From: Frigoribacterium sp. CFBP 13712
Lineage (GTDB): Bacteria; Actinomycetota; Actinomycetes; Actinomycetales; Microbacteriaceae
Reading direction: 5' to 3'
DNA: 64,000 nucleotides
Assembly: GCF_014842255.1 (NCBI RefSeq)
Contig: NZ_JACYVH010000002.1
Coordinates: 358,519-422,518 of the forward strand
Shown: positions 9,303-17,271 of the stretch, in pieces
Layout of the letters: every line of letters starts with the position of its first letter
How positions within the stretch are numbered: the first letter of the stretch is position 1
Program-made: the position numbers and the translations under genes
The notes under the pieces: generated by a model
Databases searched by the model: none
What the model was told of the DNA's origin: nothing
Seen by the model: only the letters and a program-made list of their open reading frames with translations

Positions 9303-9980
9303 ATGAGCACGACATTCACCCTCCCCGACTCCCTTTCCCTCAGCGACCTCGCGACCTATCTGGGGCGGGCGGGCCGGGTCGAAGACGGCTCCGTGCGTCT
9401 CATCGCCGGCTCCGGCGTGCTCGCGGTCTACACGGCCGTCTTCTACCCCCTCGGGCTGCTCGACGAGAGCCCCACGGTGCTCGGTCTCCGCACCTACCAG
9501 CTCGACGACTCGCCGGTCTTCGACGCCGTGGTGCCCGTCCGGTCGATGAAGGAGCGGCTGGTCAGGCTGCAGAACGACGTCGTCGACCCCACGGCGCCGG
9601 TCACGGTGTCGCTCCCGGTCGAGGTCAACACGGTCACCTGGGCCGCGATCTCCCCGCCGCGCGGCGGCTGGTCACCGCTGCCGGGCGCCGACGAGGGCGT
9701 CCTGCGGACGACGGCGACTTCGGGCATCGACGAGATCGCGGCGGCGCTGCCCGAGAACGCCGGCGAGCAGATCGTGCACCGCGTGCGCTCCGAGGTCTGG
9801 TCGCGCTCCGTCCCGGGTCTCGAGCATGTGCCCGCCGGGGCCGCCTTCGCCGGTCTGAGCCTCGGGTTCCTGGTCGAGGGCGACGAGGTCGCGCTCTTCG
9901 AGACCGGCCCGTGGACGCGGCTGACGACCAGTCGGGGCCACGTGCTCGTCAAGCGCCGCGCCTCCCTGCTCGGCGGCTGA
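9303..9980 (+). CDS. Conserved actinobacterial hypothetical protein, 225 aa
   Basis: No named family is recognised. The protein is soluble, without signal peptide or membrane helices. Residues 1-100 look like alternating strands and helices (SLSDLATYLGRAGRVEDGSV, then AVYTAVFYPLGLLD). The end carries two strand-rich segments (SLGFLVEGDEVALFETGPWT and HVLVKRRASLLGG). It is divergent from tesB and shares its promoter region, so the two may be co-regulated, but no functional link can be shown. Confidence 0.7.
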   Translation: MSTTFTLPDSLSLSDLATYLGRAGRVEDGSVRLIAGSGVLAVYTAVFYPLGLLDESPTVLGLRTYQLDDSPVFDAVVPVRSMKERLVRLQNDVVDPTAPVTVSLPVEVNTVTWAAISPPRGGWSPLPGADEGVLRTTATSGIDEIAAALPENAGEQIVHRVRSEVWSRSVPGLEHVPAGAAFAGLSLGFLVEGDEVALFETGPWTRLTTSRGHVLVKRRASLLGG

Positions 9981-10012
9981 CGCGAGTCGACCCGCACGCG
10001 AGTCGACCCGCA
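9981..10012. repeat. Tandem pair of identical 16-bp units
   Basis: CGCGAGTCGACCCGCA is present twice head to tail immediately after the stop codon at 9980. Each unit contains a SalI-like GTCGAC palindrome. It may be replication slippage; no function is evident. Confidence 0.75.
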
Positions 10013-10090
10013 CGCCGTCAGATCCGCACCCCGGTCGAGATCCGGACGGACCCCGAGGAGGCGCGGGTCGCCCGGGTGGGCACCCGCCGG

Positions 10091-10600
10091 TCAGGCGGAC
10101 GGCGCGTTCACCATCGCGTGGGCGGCGCGTTCGAGGTAGGCCCAGAGGGTGGCGTCGTCGAGCGGCGACAGCGACAGCTCGTCGACGGCCGTGCGCATGT
10201 GCAGCAGCCAGCGGTCGCGCGCCTCGGGTGTCACGGTGAAGGGCGCGTGGCGCATGCGCAGGCGAGGGTGCCCGCGCTCCTGGCTGTAGGTCGTCGGACC
10301 GCCCCAGTACTGCTCGAGGAACCCCGTCAGTCGCTGAATCGCCCCCTCGAGGTCGGCTTCGGGATACATCGGCCAGAGCACGTCGTCGTGCCGGACCCCT
10401 TCGTAGAAGCGCCGCACGAGTCGCTCGAAGATCGGCCGACCGCCGATCTGCTGCCAGAAGTTGCCTTGGGCGGCGTCCTGTCCGAGACCGGCGCGGAGGG
10501 TGACGGGCTGAGCCGCGCCTCCTGCGCTCGGGGGGCCGACGGGCAGGCCGGGGCCGCCGCCGAGACCGGACGACGGGGGAGTCGGGGGCAGATCGGTCAC
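10091..10600 (-). CDS. glbO: Group II truncated haemoglobin (trHbO)
   Basis: The 169-aa protein has a Gly/Pro-rich N-terminal extension of about 45 residues followed by a 2-on-2 globin domain. Visible are FWQQIGGRPIFERLVRRFYEGV, LWPMYPEADLEGAIQRL, QYWGGP with TTYSQERGHPRLRMRH (proximal His region), and a final helix ending HAMVNAPSA. The tyrosine of RRFYEGV and the GxP loop fit group II globins, which bind O2/NO and are proposed to aid respiration or NO detoxification. The GTG start overlaps the mscS stop codon by 4 nt, so it is the second gene of that operon. Confidence 0.9.
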   Translation of the reverse strand: MTDLPPTPPSSGLGGGPGLPVGPPSAGGAAQPVTLRAGLGQDAAQGNFWQQIGGRPIFERLVRRFYEGVRHDDVLWPMYPEADLEGAIQRLTGFLEQYWGGPTTYSQERGHPRLRMRHAPFTVTPEARDRWLLHMRTAVDELSLSPLDDATLWAYLERAAHAMVNAPSA

Positions 10601-11601
10601 TTGCGCTTGCCCTTCGGGATGTGCGGCGTCGGCGAGGTGCGGGGCGGACGTGCGCCCTGGACGGAGGAGGCGCTGTCGAAGCCCGTGAGGACGACGCTGG
10701 TCAGCGACGGCAGCACGATGTCGAGTGCATCGGTGGTCTTCTTCAGCCGGGCGCGCAGCTCGCGGTCGACGGTGTCGCGATCGGACGATCGCGTCTTCAC
10801 GACGATGCGGATGACGACGTGCTCTTCGGCGATCGACTGGATGCCCCAGACCTCGGGCGTCTCGAGGATCGCGCGCTTCCAGCGGGGGACGGCGGCGAGC
10901 TCGATCGCGGTCTCGAGCATGGCGTCCTGCACCTGGTCGACGTCGGCCGAGTAGGGCACGGCGAGGTCGATGACGACGCGGGTCCAGCCCTGCGACATGT
11001 TGCCGACCCGGAGGATCTCGCCGTTGCGGACGAACCAGAGGACGCCGTTGACGTCTCGGATCTGCGTCACGCGGATGCCGACGGCCTCGACGACCCCGGC
11101 GGCCGGCCCGACGTCGACCACGTCGCCGACCCCGAGCTGATCTTCGGCGACCATGAAGACGCCGTTCAGCAGGTCTTTCACGATGTTCTGGGCGCCGAAG
11201 GCGAGACCGGCGCCGACGACGCTGGCCGCCCCGACGATCGCGACGATGTCGAAGTTGAGCTCGCCGAGCACGAGCACGAGCGCTATGCCGGCGATCAGCA
11301 CGGTGACGACGTTGTTCAGCACGCTGCCGAGGGTGCGCGTGCGCTGCACGACGCGGACGGCCTGAAGCGGCGAGGCCATCAGCGCCTGCGTGTCGTCGAC
11401 GTTCTGCTTGCGCTTGATGCCGTTGACGACCTGGTCGACGATCCGACGGATGGTGAAGTGCAGCGCCACCCGGAGGAGCACCGCGACCACGATGATTCCG
11501 GCGATGCGGATGGGGATGCCCCACATCTTCCAGAAGGCGTCCCAGTCGAAGGAGACGGGGGCGGCGGGGTCGGTGCCGGCGGCGAGGAGGAGGAGAGTCA
11601 T
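10597..11601 (-). CDS. MscS-family mechanosensitive ion channel
   Basis: The product has about 334 aa. Three N-terminal membrane helices are followed by the MscS pore and beta domain. TM3 reads AIVGAASVVGAGLAFGAQNIVKDLLNG, the Gly/Ala-packed pore helix, and after it come GDVVDVG and WFVRNGEILRVGNMSQGW. The C-terminal tail is basic and Pro-rich (HIPKGKRK). Such channels release solutes on osmotic downshock. An in-frame GTG at 11619 would add six residues; I prefer the ATG at 11601, but no ribosome-binding site separates them. The stop overlaps the globin start. Confidence 0.9.
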   Translation of the reverse strand: MTLLLLAAGTDPAAPVSFDWDAFWKMWGIPIRIAGIIVVAVLLRVALHFTIRRIVDQVVNGIKRKQNVDDTQALMASPLQAVRVVQRTRTLGSVLNNVVTVLIAGIALVLVLGELNFDIVAIVGAASVVGAGLAFGAQNIVKDLLNGVFMVAEDQLGVGDVVDVGPAAGVVEAVGIRVTQIRDVNGVLWFVRNGEILRVGNMSQGWTRVVIDLAVPYSADVDQVQDAMLETAIELAAVPRWKRAILETPEVWGIQSIAEEHVVIRIVVKTRSSDRDTVDRELRARLKKTTDALDIVLPSLTSVVLTGFDSASSVQGARPPRTSPTPHIPKGKRK

Positions 11602-11655
11602 CGTCGACAAGTGAAGCACGGGTCGTCAGGTCTCTGCGGTGAGGCCGCTGAACGC

Positions 11656-11692
11656 CGAAGCGGCAGACCCTCTGAGAAGGTCTGCCGCTTCG
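11656..11692 (-). terminator. Strong hairpin terminator after pepN
   Basis: A perfect 14-bp stem (CGAAGCGGCAGACC on the plus strand) with a 9-nt loop lies 32 nt beyond the pepN stop. Confidence 0.75.
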
Positions 11693-11723
11693 GGTGCGGG
11701 GTGCCGGTCGGCCGGCGGGCCGG

Positions 11724-14264
11724 CTAGCGCTCGTCCGCCGCCTGGGCGCGCAGGGCGCGCTCGACGCCCGAGACGCTCTCGCTGACGATGCGGCGCAGGG
11801 CCGGCACGTCGGGGTTGGCCTCGAGCCACGCGTACGACGCGTCGACGAGGGCCTGGTCGGCGAGGCCGGCCGGGTACAGCCCCGAGACGAGCGTGTCGGC
11901 GATGTGGTAGCTGCGCGACTCCCAGATGCCCGTCAGCGACGAGAAGTACCGGTCGACGAGCGGCTGCAGGATCGCCGGGTCGTTCGCGTGCTGGAACCCG
12001 AGCGTCGTGGCCCGCACGATGGCGTTGGGCTGGTCGGCGCTGTCGACGATCGAGGCGAACGCGGCCTCCTTGCCCGCCGTCGTCGGGAGGGTCGCTCGCG
12101 CGCGGGCGGCGGCCTGCGCGCCGTTGGCCGTGTTGTCGGCGGCCAGGGCCTCGTCGATCTCGGCCTCGCCGGCGCCGCCGACGAGCACGAGGCCCTCCAG
12201 CAGCTGCCAGCGGAGGTCGGTGTCGACGGTGAGGCCCTCGAGGGCGACCGATCCGTCGATCAGACCGGCCAGCGCCTCCTTGTGGGCCTCGGTCGACGCG
12301 ATCGCCGCGAAGAACGTGACGAACTGGAACTGGGCGTCCGACCCGGCCTCGGCGGCCTGCGCCAGGGCCCACAGGCCGTCGCCTACCTCGGTGACCGTGG
12401 AGGCGCGGCGCGTGGGGGCGACGTAGCTGCGGGCCGTCTGCAGCAGCTGCGAGAGGGTCGTGCGGATGGTCGTCGACTCGGTCTCGGTCGCGATGTTGTC
12501 GAGCACGAGGCGGACGTAGTCGGAGGGCGAGGTCTCGGCGTCGCGGGTGGCGTCCCAGACGGAGCCCCAGACGAGGGCGCGCGCCAGCGGGTCGGCGATC
12601 TCCGAGAGGTGCTGCAGCGCCGTCTCGAGCGAGGTCTCGTCGAGACGGATCTTCGCGTAGGCCAGGTCGTCGTCGTTGATGAGCACGAGGTCGCCGCGCG
12701 TCAGGCCGACGAGCTCGGGCACCTCGGTGCGGGTGCCGTCCACGTCGATCTCGACACGGTCGGTGCGGACCAGCGAGCCGCCCTGCAGAGCGTAGAGGCC
12801 GATCGCGAGGCGGTGCGGGCGGATCGTCGGGTAGTCGGCCGCCGCCTCCTGCAGCACCGCGAACGAGGTGATGACGCCGTCGGCGTCGACCTCGAGCTCG
12901 GGGCGGAGGGTGTTGACGCCCGCCGTCTCGAGCCACAGCTTCGACCAGCTGGTCAGCTCGCGACCCGAGGTGGCCTCGAGCTCGACGAGGAGGTCGCTGA
13001 GCTCGGTGTTCGAGTGGTGGTGCTTCTGGAAGTACGCGGCGACGCCGGCGTAGAACGCGTCGATGCCGACCCAGGCGACCAGCTGCTTCAGCACCGATCC
13101 GCCCTTGGCGTACGTGATGCCGTCGAAGTTGACCTGGACGTCCTCGAGGTCGTTGATCGTGGCGACGACGGGGTGGGTCGAGGGAAGCTGATCCTGGCGG
13201 TAGGCCCAGCTCTTCTCCATCGCCTGGAACGTCGTCCAGGCCTCGGTCCACTCGGTGGCCTCGGCCGTCGAGATGGTCGACGCCCATTCGGCGAACGACT
13301 CGTTCAGCCAGAGGTCGTTCCACCACTTCATGGTGACGAGGTCGCCGAACCACATGTGGGCGAGCTCGTGCAGGATCGTGACGACGCGGCGCTCCTTGAT
13401 GGCGTCGGTCACCTTGCTGCGGAACACGTACGTCTCGACGAAGGTCACGGCGCCCGCGTTCTCCATCGCGCCGGCGTTGAACTCGGGCACGAAGAGCTGG
13501 TCGTACTTCTCGAACGGGTACGCGTACTGGAACTTCTCCTCGTAGTACGCGAAGCCCTGGCGGGTCTTCTCGAAGATGTAGTCGGCGTCGAGGTACTCGG
13601 TGAGCGAGCGACGCGTGAAGATGCCGAGGGGGATGGTGCGGCCGTCGGCGCTCGTGAGGTCGCTGCGGACGACGTCGTAGGGGCCCGCGATGATCGCGGT
13701 GATGTAGCTCGAGAGCACGGGCGTGGGCGCGAAGGTCCAGGTGCCGGTCTCGCCGTCGACGACGGGCTCGGGGGTCGTCTGGTTGCTGACGACCTGCCAG
13801 CGGGCGGGCGCCGTGACGGTGAACTGGAACGTCGCCTTGAGGTCGGGCTGCTCGAACACGGCGAAGACCCGGCGGCTGTCGGGCACCTCGAACTGCGAGT
13901 AGAGGTAGACCTCGCCGTCGACGGGGTCGACGAAGCGGTGCAGACCCTCGCCGGTGTTGGTGTACTCGGCGTCGGCGACGACCTCGAGCACGTTCTCGGC
14001 CGCGAGACCGTCGAGCTGGATGCGCACGCCGTCCGAGACGGCCGCGGCGTCGAGCGCCGTGCCGTTCAGCACCACGGAGTGCACGGTGCGGGTGAGGGCG
14101 TCGATGAAGGTCGAGGCGCCCGGGGTCGCGGTGAAGCGCACGGTGGTCGTGCTGCCGAACACCTCGTCGCCGCGGGTCAGGTCGAGGTCGATCTCGTACG
14201 ACTGCACGTCGACGATGCTCTTGCGCTCCTGCGCTTCGACGCGGGTGAGGTTCTCTCCGGGCAC
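11724..14264 (-). CDS. pepN: Aminopeptidase N (M1 family)
   Basis: The 846-aa protein has the full M1 layout: an N-terminal beta domain, a thermolysin-like catalytic domain with GAMEN (exopeptidase site) and the zinc motif HELAHMW near residue 299 followed 18 residues later by NESFAEW (third ligand Glu), and an ERAP1-like C-terminal helical domain. It removes N-terminal residues from peptides in the cytosol, completing protein turnover begun by Clp and Dcp, both encoded in this window. No signal peptide is seen. The GTG start has GGATGGAG just upstream. The gene is monocistronic and has its own hairpin terminator. Confidence 0.95.
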   Translation of the reverse strand: MPGENLTRVEAQERKSIVDVQSYEIDLDLTRGDEVFGSTTTVRFTATPGASTFIDALTRTVHSVVLNGTALDAAAVSDGVRIQLDGLAAENVLEVVADAEYTNTGEGLHRFVDPVDGEVYLYSQFEVPDSRRVFAVFEQPDLKATFQFTVTAPARWQVVSNQTTPEPVVDGETGTWTFAPTPVLSSYITAIIAGPYDVVRSDLTSADGRTIPLGIFTRRSLTEYLDADYIFEKTRQGFAYYEEKFQYAYPFEKYDQLFVPEFNAGAMENAGAVTFVETYVFRSKVTDAIKERRVVTILHELAHMWFGDLVTMKWWNDLWLNESFAEWASTISTAEATEWTEAWTTFQAMEKSWAYRQDQLPSTHPVVATINDLEDVQVNFDGITYAKGGSVLKQLVAWVGIDAFYAGVAAYFQKHHHSNTELSDLLVELEATSGRELTSWSKLWLETAGVNTLRPELEVDADGVITSFAVLQEAAADYPTIRPHRLAIGLYALQGGSLVRTDRVEIDVDGTRTEVPELVGLTRGDLVLINDDDLAYAKIRLDETSLETALQHLSEIADPLARALVWGSVWDATRDAETSPSDYVRLVLDNIATETESTTIRTTLSQLLQTARSYVAPTRRASTVTEVGDGLWALAQAAEAGSDAQFQFVTFFAAIASTEAHKEALAGLIDGSVALEGLTVDTDLRWQLLEGLVLVGGAGEAEIDEALAADNTANGAQAAARARATLPTTAGKEAAFASIVDSADQPNAIVRATTLGFQHANDPAILQPLVDRYFSSLTGIWESRSYHIADTLVSGLYPAGLADQALVDASYAWLEANPDVPALRRIVSESVSGVERALRAQAADER

Positions 14265-14353
14265 GGTGGCTCCATCCGTATAGGTAGTGAGGGGACTCGT
14301 GGTCCGCTGAAAGCCTAGACCGGCCGTCGTGACGCGGGGTGTTGACTGGGGCG

Positions 14354-14980
14354 ATGACCGACACCGTCGCCCCCGCTCCCCGAACCGCCGTCGACTTCTG
14401 GTTCGACCCCTCGTGCCCCTGGGCCTGGATGACCAGCCGCTGGATCGACGAGGTCGCCGTGCACCGCGATCTCGACGTGACCTTCCACATCATGAGCCTC
14501 GCCGTGCTCAACGAGGACAACGACGTCAGCGACGAGTACAAGGCGAACTTCGCCCGCATGCTCCGCTACACGCGTCTCGTCACGGCCGTCGGCGAGCTGC
14601 ACGGGCAGTCCGCCGTCAAGCCCCTCTACGACGCCCTCGGCACGCGCATCCACCCCGGCGGCGAGACCGACGCCGACGTGGTCATCCCCGCGGCGCTCGC
14701 CGAGGTCGGCCTGCCCGCCGACCTCGCGCGCTACGCCGACACCGACGAGTACGACGCGCAGATGCGCGCCAGCCACTTCGACGGCATCGAGCGCGTCGGA
14801 CAGGACGTCGGCACGCCGGTGATCGCCGTGAACGGCACCGCCTTCTTCGGGCCGGTCATCTCGCCCGCGCCGAAGGGCGACGAGGCCGCCCGCCTCTGGG
14901 ACGGCGTCGTGGCCGTCGCCTCGTACCCGGGGTTCTTCGAGATCAAGCGCACCCGCACGGTCGGGCCGATCTTCGACTGA
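14354..14980 (+). CDS. Rv2466c-like mycothiol-dependent reductase (DsbA fold)
   Basis: The 208-aa protein matches the M. tuberculosis Rv2466c family over its whole length: VDFWFDPSCPWAWMTSRWI, FHIMSLAVLNE, the helical insertion with DALGTRIHPGG, VGQDVGTPVIAVNGTAFFGPV (cis-Pro loop), and SYPGFFEIKRTRTVGP. Rv2466c uses mycothiol to reduce disulphides or nitro compounds under oxidative stress. In Rv2466c the active site is C-P-W-C; here it is C-P-W-A (Cys21), so the resolving Cys is missing and a monothiol mechanism is implied. A 17-bp hairpin terminator follows the stop. Confidence 0.88.
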   Translation: MTDTVAPAPRTAVDFWFDPSCPWAWMTSRWIDEVAVHRDLDVTFHIMSLAVLNEDNDVSDEYKANFARMLRYTRLVTAVGELHGQSAVKPLYDALGTRIHPGGETDADVVIPAALAEVGLPADLARYADTDEYDAQMRASHFDGIERVGQDVGTPVIAVNGTAFFGPVISPAPKGDEAARLWDGVVAVASYPGFFEIKRTRTVGPIFD

Positions 14981-14982
14981 CG

Positions 14983-15030
14983 ACCCGCGCCTCCTCGGCT
15001 GGGCAGCCCCGCCGCCGAGGAGGCGCGCGT
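14983..15030 (+). terminator. Terminator built from two inverted copies of the dispersed motif
   Basis: The arms ACCCGCGCCTCCTCGGC and GCCGAGGAGGCGCGCGT pair over 17 bp with one mismatch around a 14-nt loop. It starts 3 nt after the stop codon of the reductase gene. Confidence 0.75.
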
Positions 15031-15055
15031 CGCGATCCGTCCGCCGGCCCGGTTC

Positions 15056-15061
15056 TAAGAT
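15056..15061 (+). promoter_or_regulatory. -10 element (TAAGAT) of a leaderless rpiB promoter
   Basis: TAAGAT ends 7 nt before the ATG at 15069. It overlaps an upstream ATG at 15060, which argues that 15069 is the real start. Confidence 0.5.
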
Positions 15062-15068
15062 GATCACC

Positions 15069-15554
15069 ATGCGCATCCACGTGGCGACCGATCACGCCGG
15101 CCTCGAGTTCAGCCAGACGGTCATCCAGCACCTCTCCGACGCGGGCCACGACGTGACCGACCACGGGCCGACCTCGTACGAGCCCCTCGACGACTACCCG
15201 TCGTTCTGCATCGCGGCGGCGAGGGCGGTCGTCCGCGACCAGCGCGAGGGCCACGACGCGCTCGGCGTGGTCTTCGGCGGCTCGGGCAACGGCGAGCAGA
15301 TCGCCGCGAACAAGGTCGAGGGCGTGCGGGCCGCACTGGTCTGGAACGACTCGACCGCCCGTCTGGCCCGTCAGCACAACGACGCGAACGTGATCGCCAT
15401 CGGCGCGCGTCAGCACACCGAGTCCGAGGCGCTCGCCTTCATCGACGCCTTCGTCGCCGAGCCCTTCAGTCACGACGAGCGTCATGTGCGACGCATCGCG
15501 CAGGTCGGCGAATACGAGACCACCGGGGCCATCGCCGGGCACCCGGTCGACTGA
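15069..15554 (+). CDS. rpiB: Ribose-5-phosphate isomerase B
   Basis: The 161-aa RpiB/LacAB-fold protein interconverts ribose 5-phosphate and ribulose 5-phosphate in the pentose phosphate pathway. Diagnostic segments are HVATDHAGLEF (phosphate/substrate site), DYPSFCIAAARAV, VVFGGSGNGEQIAANKVEG (anion hole loop) and ALVWNDSTARLARQHNDANV. The usual catalytic Cys of E. coli RpiB is replaced by Ser in the G-G-S-G-N-G loop, as in mycobacterial RpiB, where Glu acts as base. The ATG at 15060 would add three residues; the promoter position favours 15069. Confidence 0.92.
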   Translation: MRIHVATDHAGLEFSQTVIQHLSDAGHDVTDHGPTSYEPLDDYPSFCIAAARAVVRDQREGHDALGVVFGGSGNGEQIAANKVEGVRAALVWNDSTARLARQHNDANVIAIGARQHTESEALAFIDAFVAEPFSHDERHVRRIAQVGEYETTGAIAGHPVD

Positions 15555-15570
15555 CGACGTAACGTCGAGT

Positions 15571-15602
15571 GCGGCGGGCGCCCCGGTCGGGGTACCCGCC
15601 GC
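15571..15602 (+). terminator. Hairpin terminator after rpiB
   Basis: Arms GCGGCGGGCGCCCC and GGGGTACCCGCCGC pair over 14 positions with two internal mismatches and a 4-nt loop, 17 nt after the rpiB stop. Confidence 0.6.
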
Positions 15603-15653
15603 TTCGTCGTCCCGGCCCCACCGCCGGGACCTCACCCCGAGAGAGGGAGCACC

Positions 15654-16640
15654 GTGCCCGAGGGTCATTCCGTCCACCGCATCGCCAACCAGTTCGAGCA
15701 GAGCTTCGTCGGGCACCGAGCCGCGGTCAGCTCACCGCAGGGGCGCTTCGCGGCCGGGGCCGAGAGGCTCGACGGGGCGACCATGGTGACCGCCAAGGCG
15801 GTCGGCAAGCAGATGTTCCTCGAGTTCGACAACGGACTCTGGCTGCACGTGCACCTGGGGCTCTACGGCGCCTGGGACTTCGCGGGCGAGATCGCGACGG
15901 GGCACTCGATGGCCGAGTCGCGGCGTCGCCGGGCCGCCACCCGCAAGTCCGAGAACGCGCCCGAGAACGCGCCCGACGACGACGGCGAGCACTCGATGGC
16001 GAGCATCGGAGCGCCGCGCACGAGTCGGGTGCGCATGGCCGAGCAGGAGAAGGCCGAAGACGACATCGAGTCGTTCCCGCCCGAGCCGGTCGGCCAGGTG
16101 CGGGTGCGGCTGCTCACCGACACGGCGGTCGGCGACCTGCGCGGCCCGACGAAGTGCGAGGTGCTCGATGCGGCGGGAGTCGACATGGCGATCGCCAAGC
16201 TCGGCCCCGACCCGCTGGTCGACTCGCCCAAGAAGGGCGCCGACCGGTTCGTGTCCGTCGCGGGCAAGAAGCGCACCCCGATCGGTCTGCTGCTGATGGA
16301 TCAGAGCGTCGTCAGCGGCATCGGCAACATCTACCGGGCCGAGCTGCTCTTCCGGGCGCGCCTCGACCCGCACACCCCCGGCAACCAGGTGCCCGAAGAG
16401 GTGCTGCGCGCCCTCTACAAGGACTGGACGAAGCTGCTGAAGAGCGGCGTCGAGCTGGGCCAGATGATGACCATGGACGGTCTGACGAAGGCGCAGCACG
16501 CCAAGGCCCTCCGCAGCCGCGCCGACCGGCACTGGGTCTATCACCGCGAAGGACTGCCCTGCCGGGTCTGCGGCACGAACATCGTCATGGAGATGGCCGC
16601 GGGTCGGAAGCTCTACTGGTGCCCGACCGACCAGACTTGA
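15654..16640 (+). CDS. Fpg/Nei-family DNA glycosylase
   Basis: The 328-aa protein starts (after Met removal) with PEGHSVHR, the Pro/Glu catalytic N-terminus of Fpg/Nei enzymes that excise oxidised bases and nick the strand. A conserved Lys lies in AVGKQMFLEF. The H2TH region with KKGADRF, PIGLLLMDQSVVSGIGNIYRAELLF follows. The C-terminal zinc finger has CRVCG (Cys303, Cys306) but ends CPTD (Cys323), so the fourth ligand is Asp. An extra charged insertion of about 70 residues (roughly 85-155) splits the N-terminal domain. The GTG start follows GAGAGGGAGC at good spacing. It is followed closely by the PaiB-like gene. Confidence 0.9.
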   Translation: MPEGHSVHRIANQFEQSFVGHRAAVSSPQGRFAAGAERLDGATMVTAKAVGKQMFLEFDNGLWLHVHLGLYGAWDFAGEIATGHSMAESRRRRAATRKSENAPENAPDDDGEHSMASIGAPRTSRVRMAEQEKAEDDIESFPPEPVGQVRVRLLTDTAVGDLRGPTKCEVLDAAGVDMAIAKLGPDPLVDSPKKGADRFVSVAGKKRTPIGLLLMDQSVVSGIGNIYRAELLFRARLDPHTPGNQVPEEVLRALYKDWTKLLKSGVELGQMMTMDGLTKAQHAKALRSRADRHWVYHREGLPCRVCGTNIVMEMAAGRKLYWCPTDQT

Positions 16641-16644
16641 GCCC

Positions 16645-17271
16645 ATGCGGCACACCCCCACGTTCGTCCTGACCGATGTCGACGAGGTCAGGCGCCTGAT
16701 CCGCGAGAACCCGTGGGCGACCATCGTGTCGCACACGGCCGCGGGCATCGTCGCGTCGCACTACCCCGTGGTGCTCGAGCCCGCCGACCCGGCCGACCCC
16801 GACGCGATCTCCATCGTCAGTCACGTCGGCCGCCCCGACGAGCGCTCGCACGAGCTCGGCGAGCACGAGGCCATGGTGATCATCCAGGGCCCGCACGGCT
16901 ACATCTCGCCCGGCTGGTACCCCGCCGAGCAGATCGTCCCGACCTGGAACCACGTCACCGCGCATCTCTGGGGCGTCCCCGAGATCCTGTCCGACGACGA
17001 GAACTTCCGAGTGCTCGGCGAGCTCGTCGACCACTTCGAGAACGTGATGCCCGAGCCCGTGTCGCTCGCTCTCGACGAGGAGGGCTCCCGCCGCGTCGCG
17101 AAGGGCACCGTCGGCATCCGCCTGCGGGTGACGCGGTTCGACGCCCGCCTCAAGCTCAGTCAGAACAAGCCGCCGGAGGTCGTCGACCGCATCGTCGACG
17201 AGCTCGAGCACGGCCGGCACTACGCGCAGCCTGCGCTGGCCGCCGAGATGCGACGGGTGCGCGACCGATGA
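16645..17271 (+). CDS. PaiB-like FMN-binding protein
   Basis: The 208-aa protein is close to the PaiB family: PTFVLTDVDEVRRLIRENPWAT, ISIVSHVGRPD, VIIQGPHGYISPGWY, VPTWNHVTAHLWG and LKLSQNKPPEVV near the end. The fold is the FMN-binding split barrel. B. subtilis PaiB was described as a negative regulator of degradative enzymes and sporulation, but many homologues are annotated only as FMN-binding and a direct DNA role is unproven. It starts 5 nt after the glycosylase gene, and its TGA overlaps the amidohydrolase ATG by 4 nt, so the three form one operon. Confidence 0.85.
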   Translation: MRHTPTFVLTDVDEVRRLIRENPWATIVSHTAAGIVASHYPVVLEPADPADPDAISIVSHVGRPDERSHELGEHEAMVIIQGPHGYISPGWYPAEQIVPTWNHVTAHLWGVPEILSDDENFRVLGELVDHFENVMPEPVSLALDEEGSRRVAKGTVGIRLRVTRFDARLKLSQNKPPEVVDRIVDELEHGRHYAQPALAAEMRRVRDR

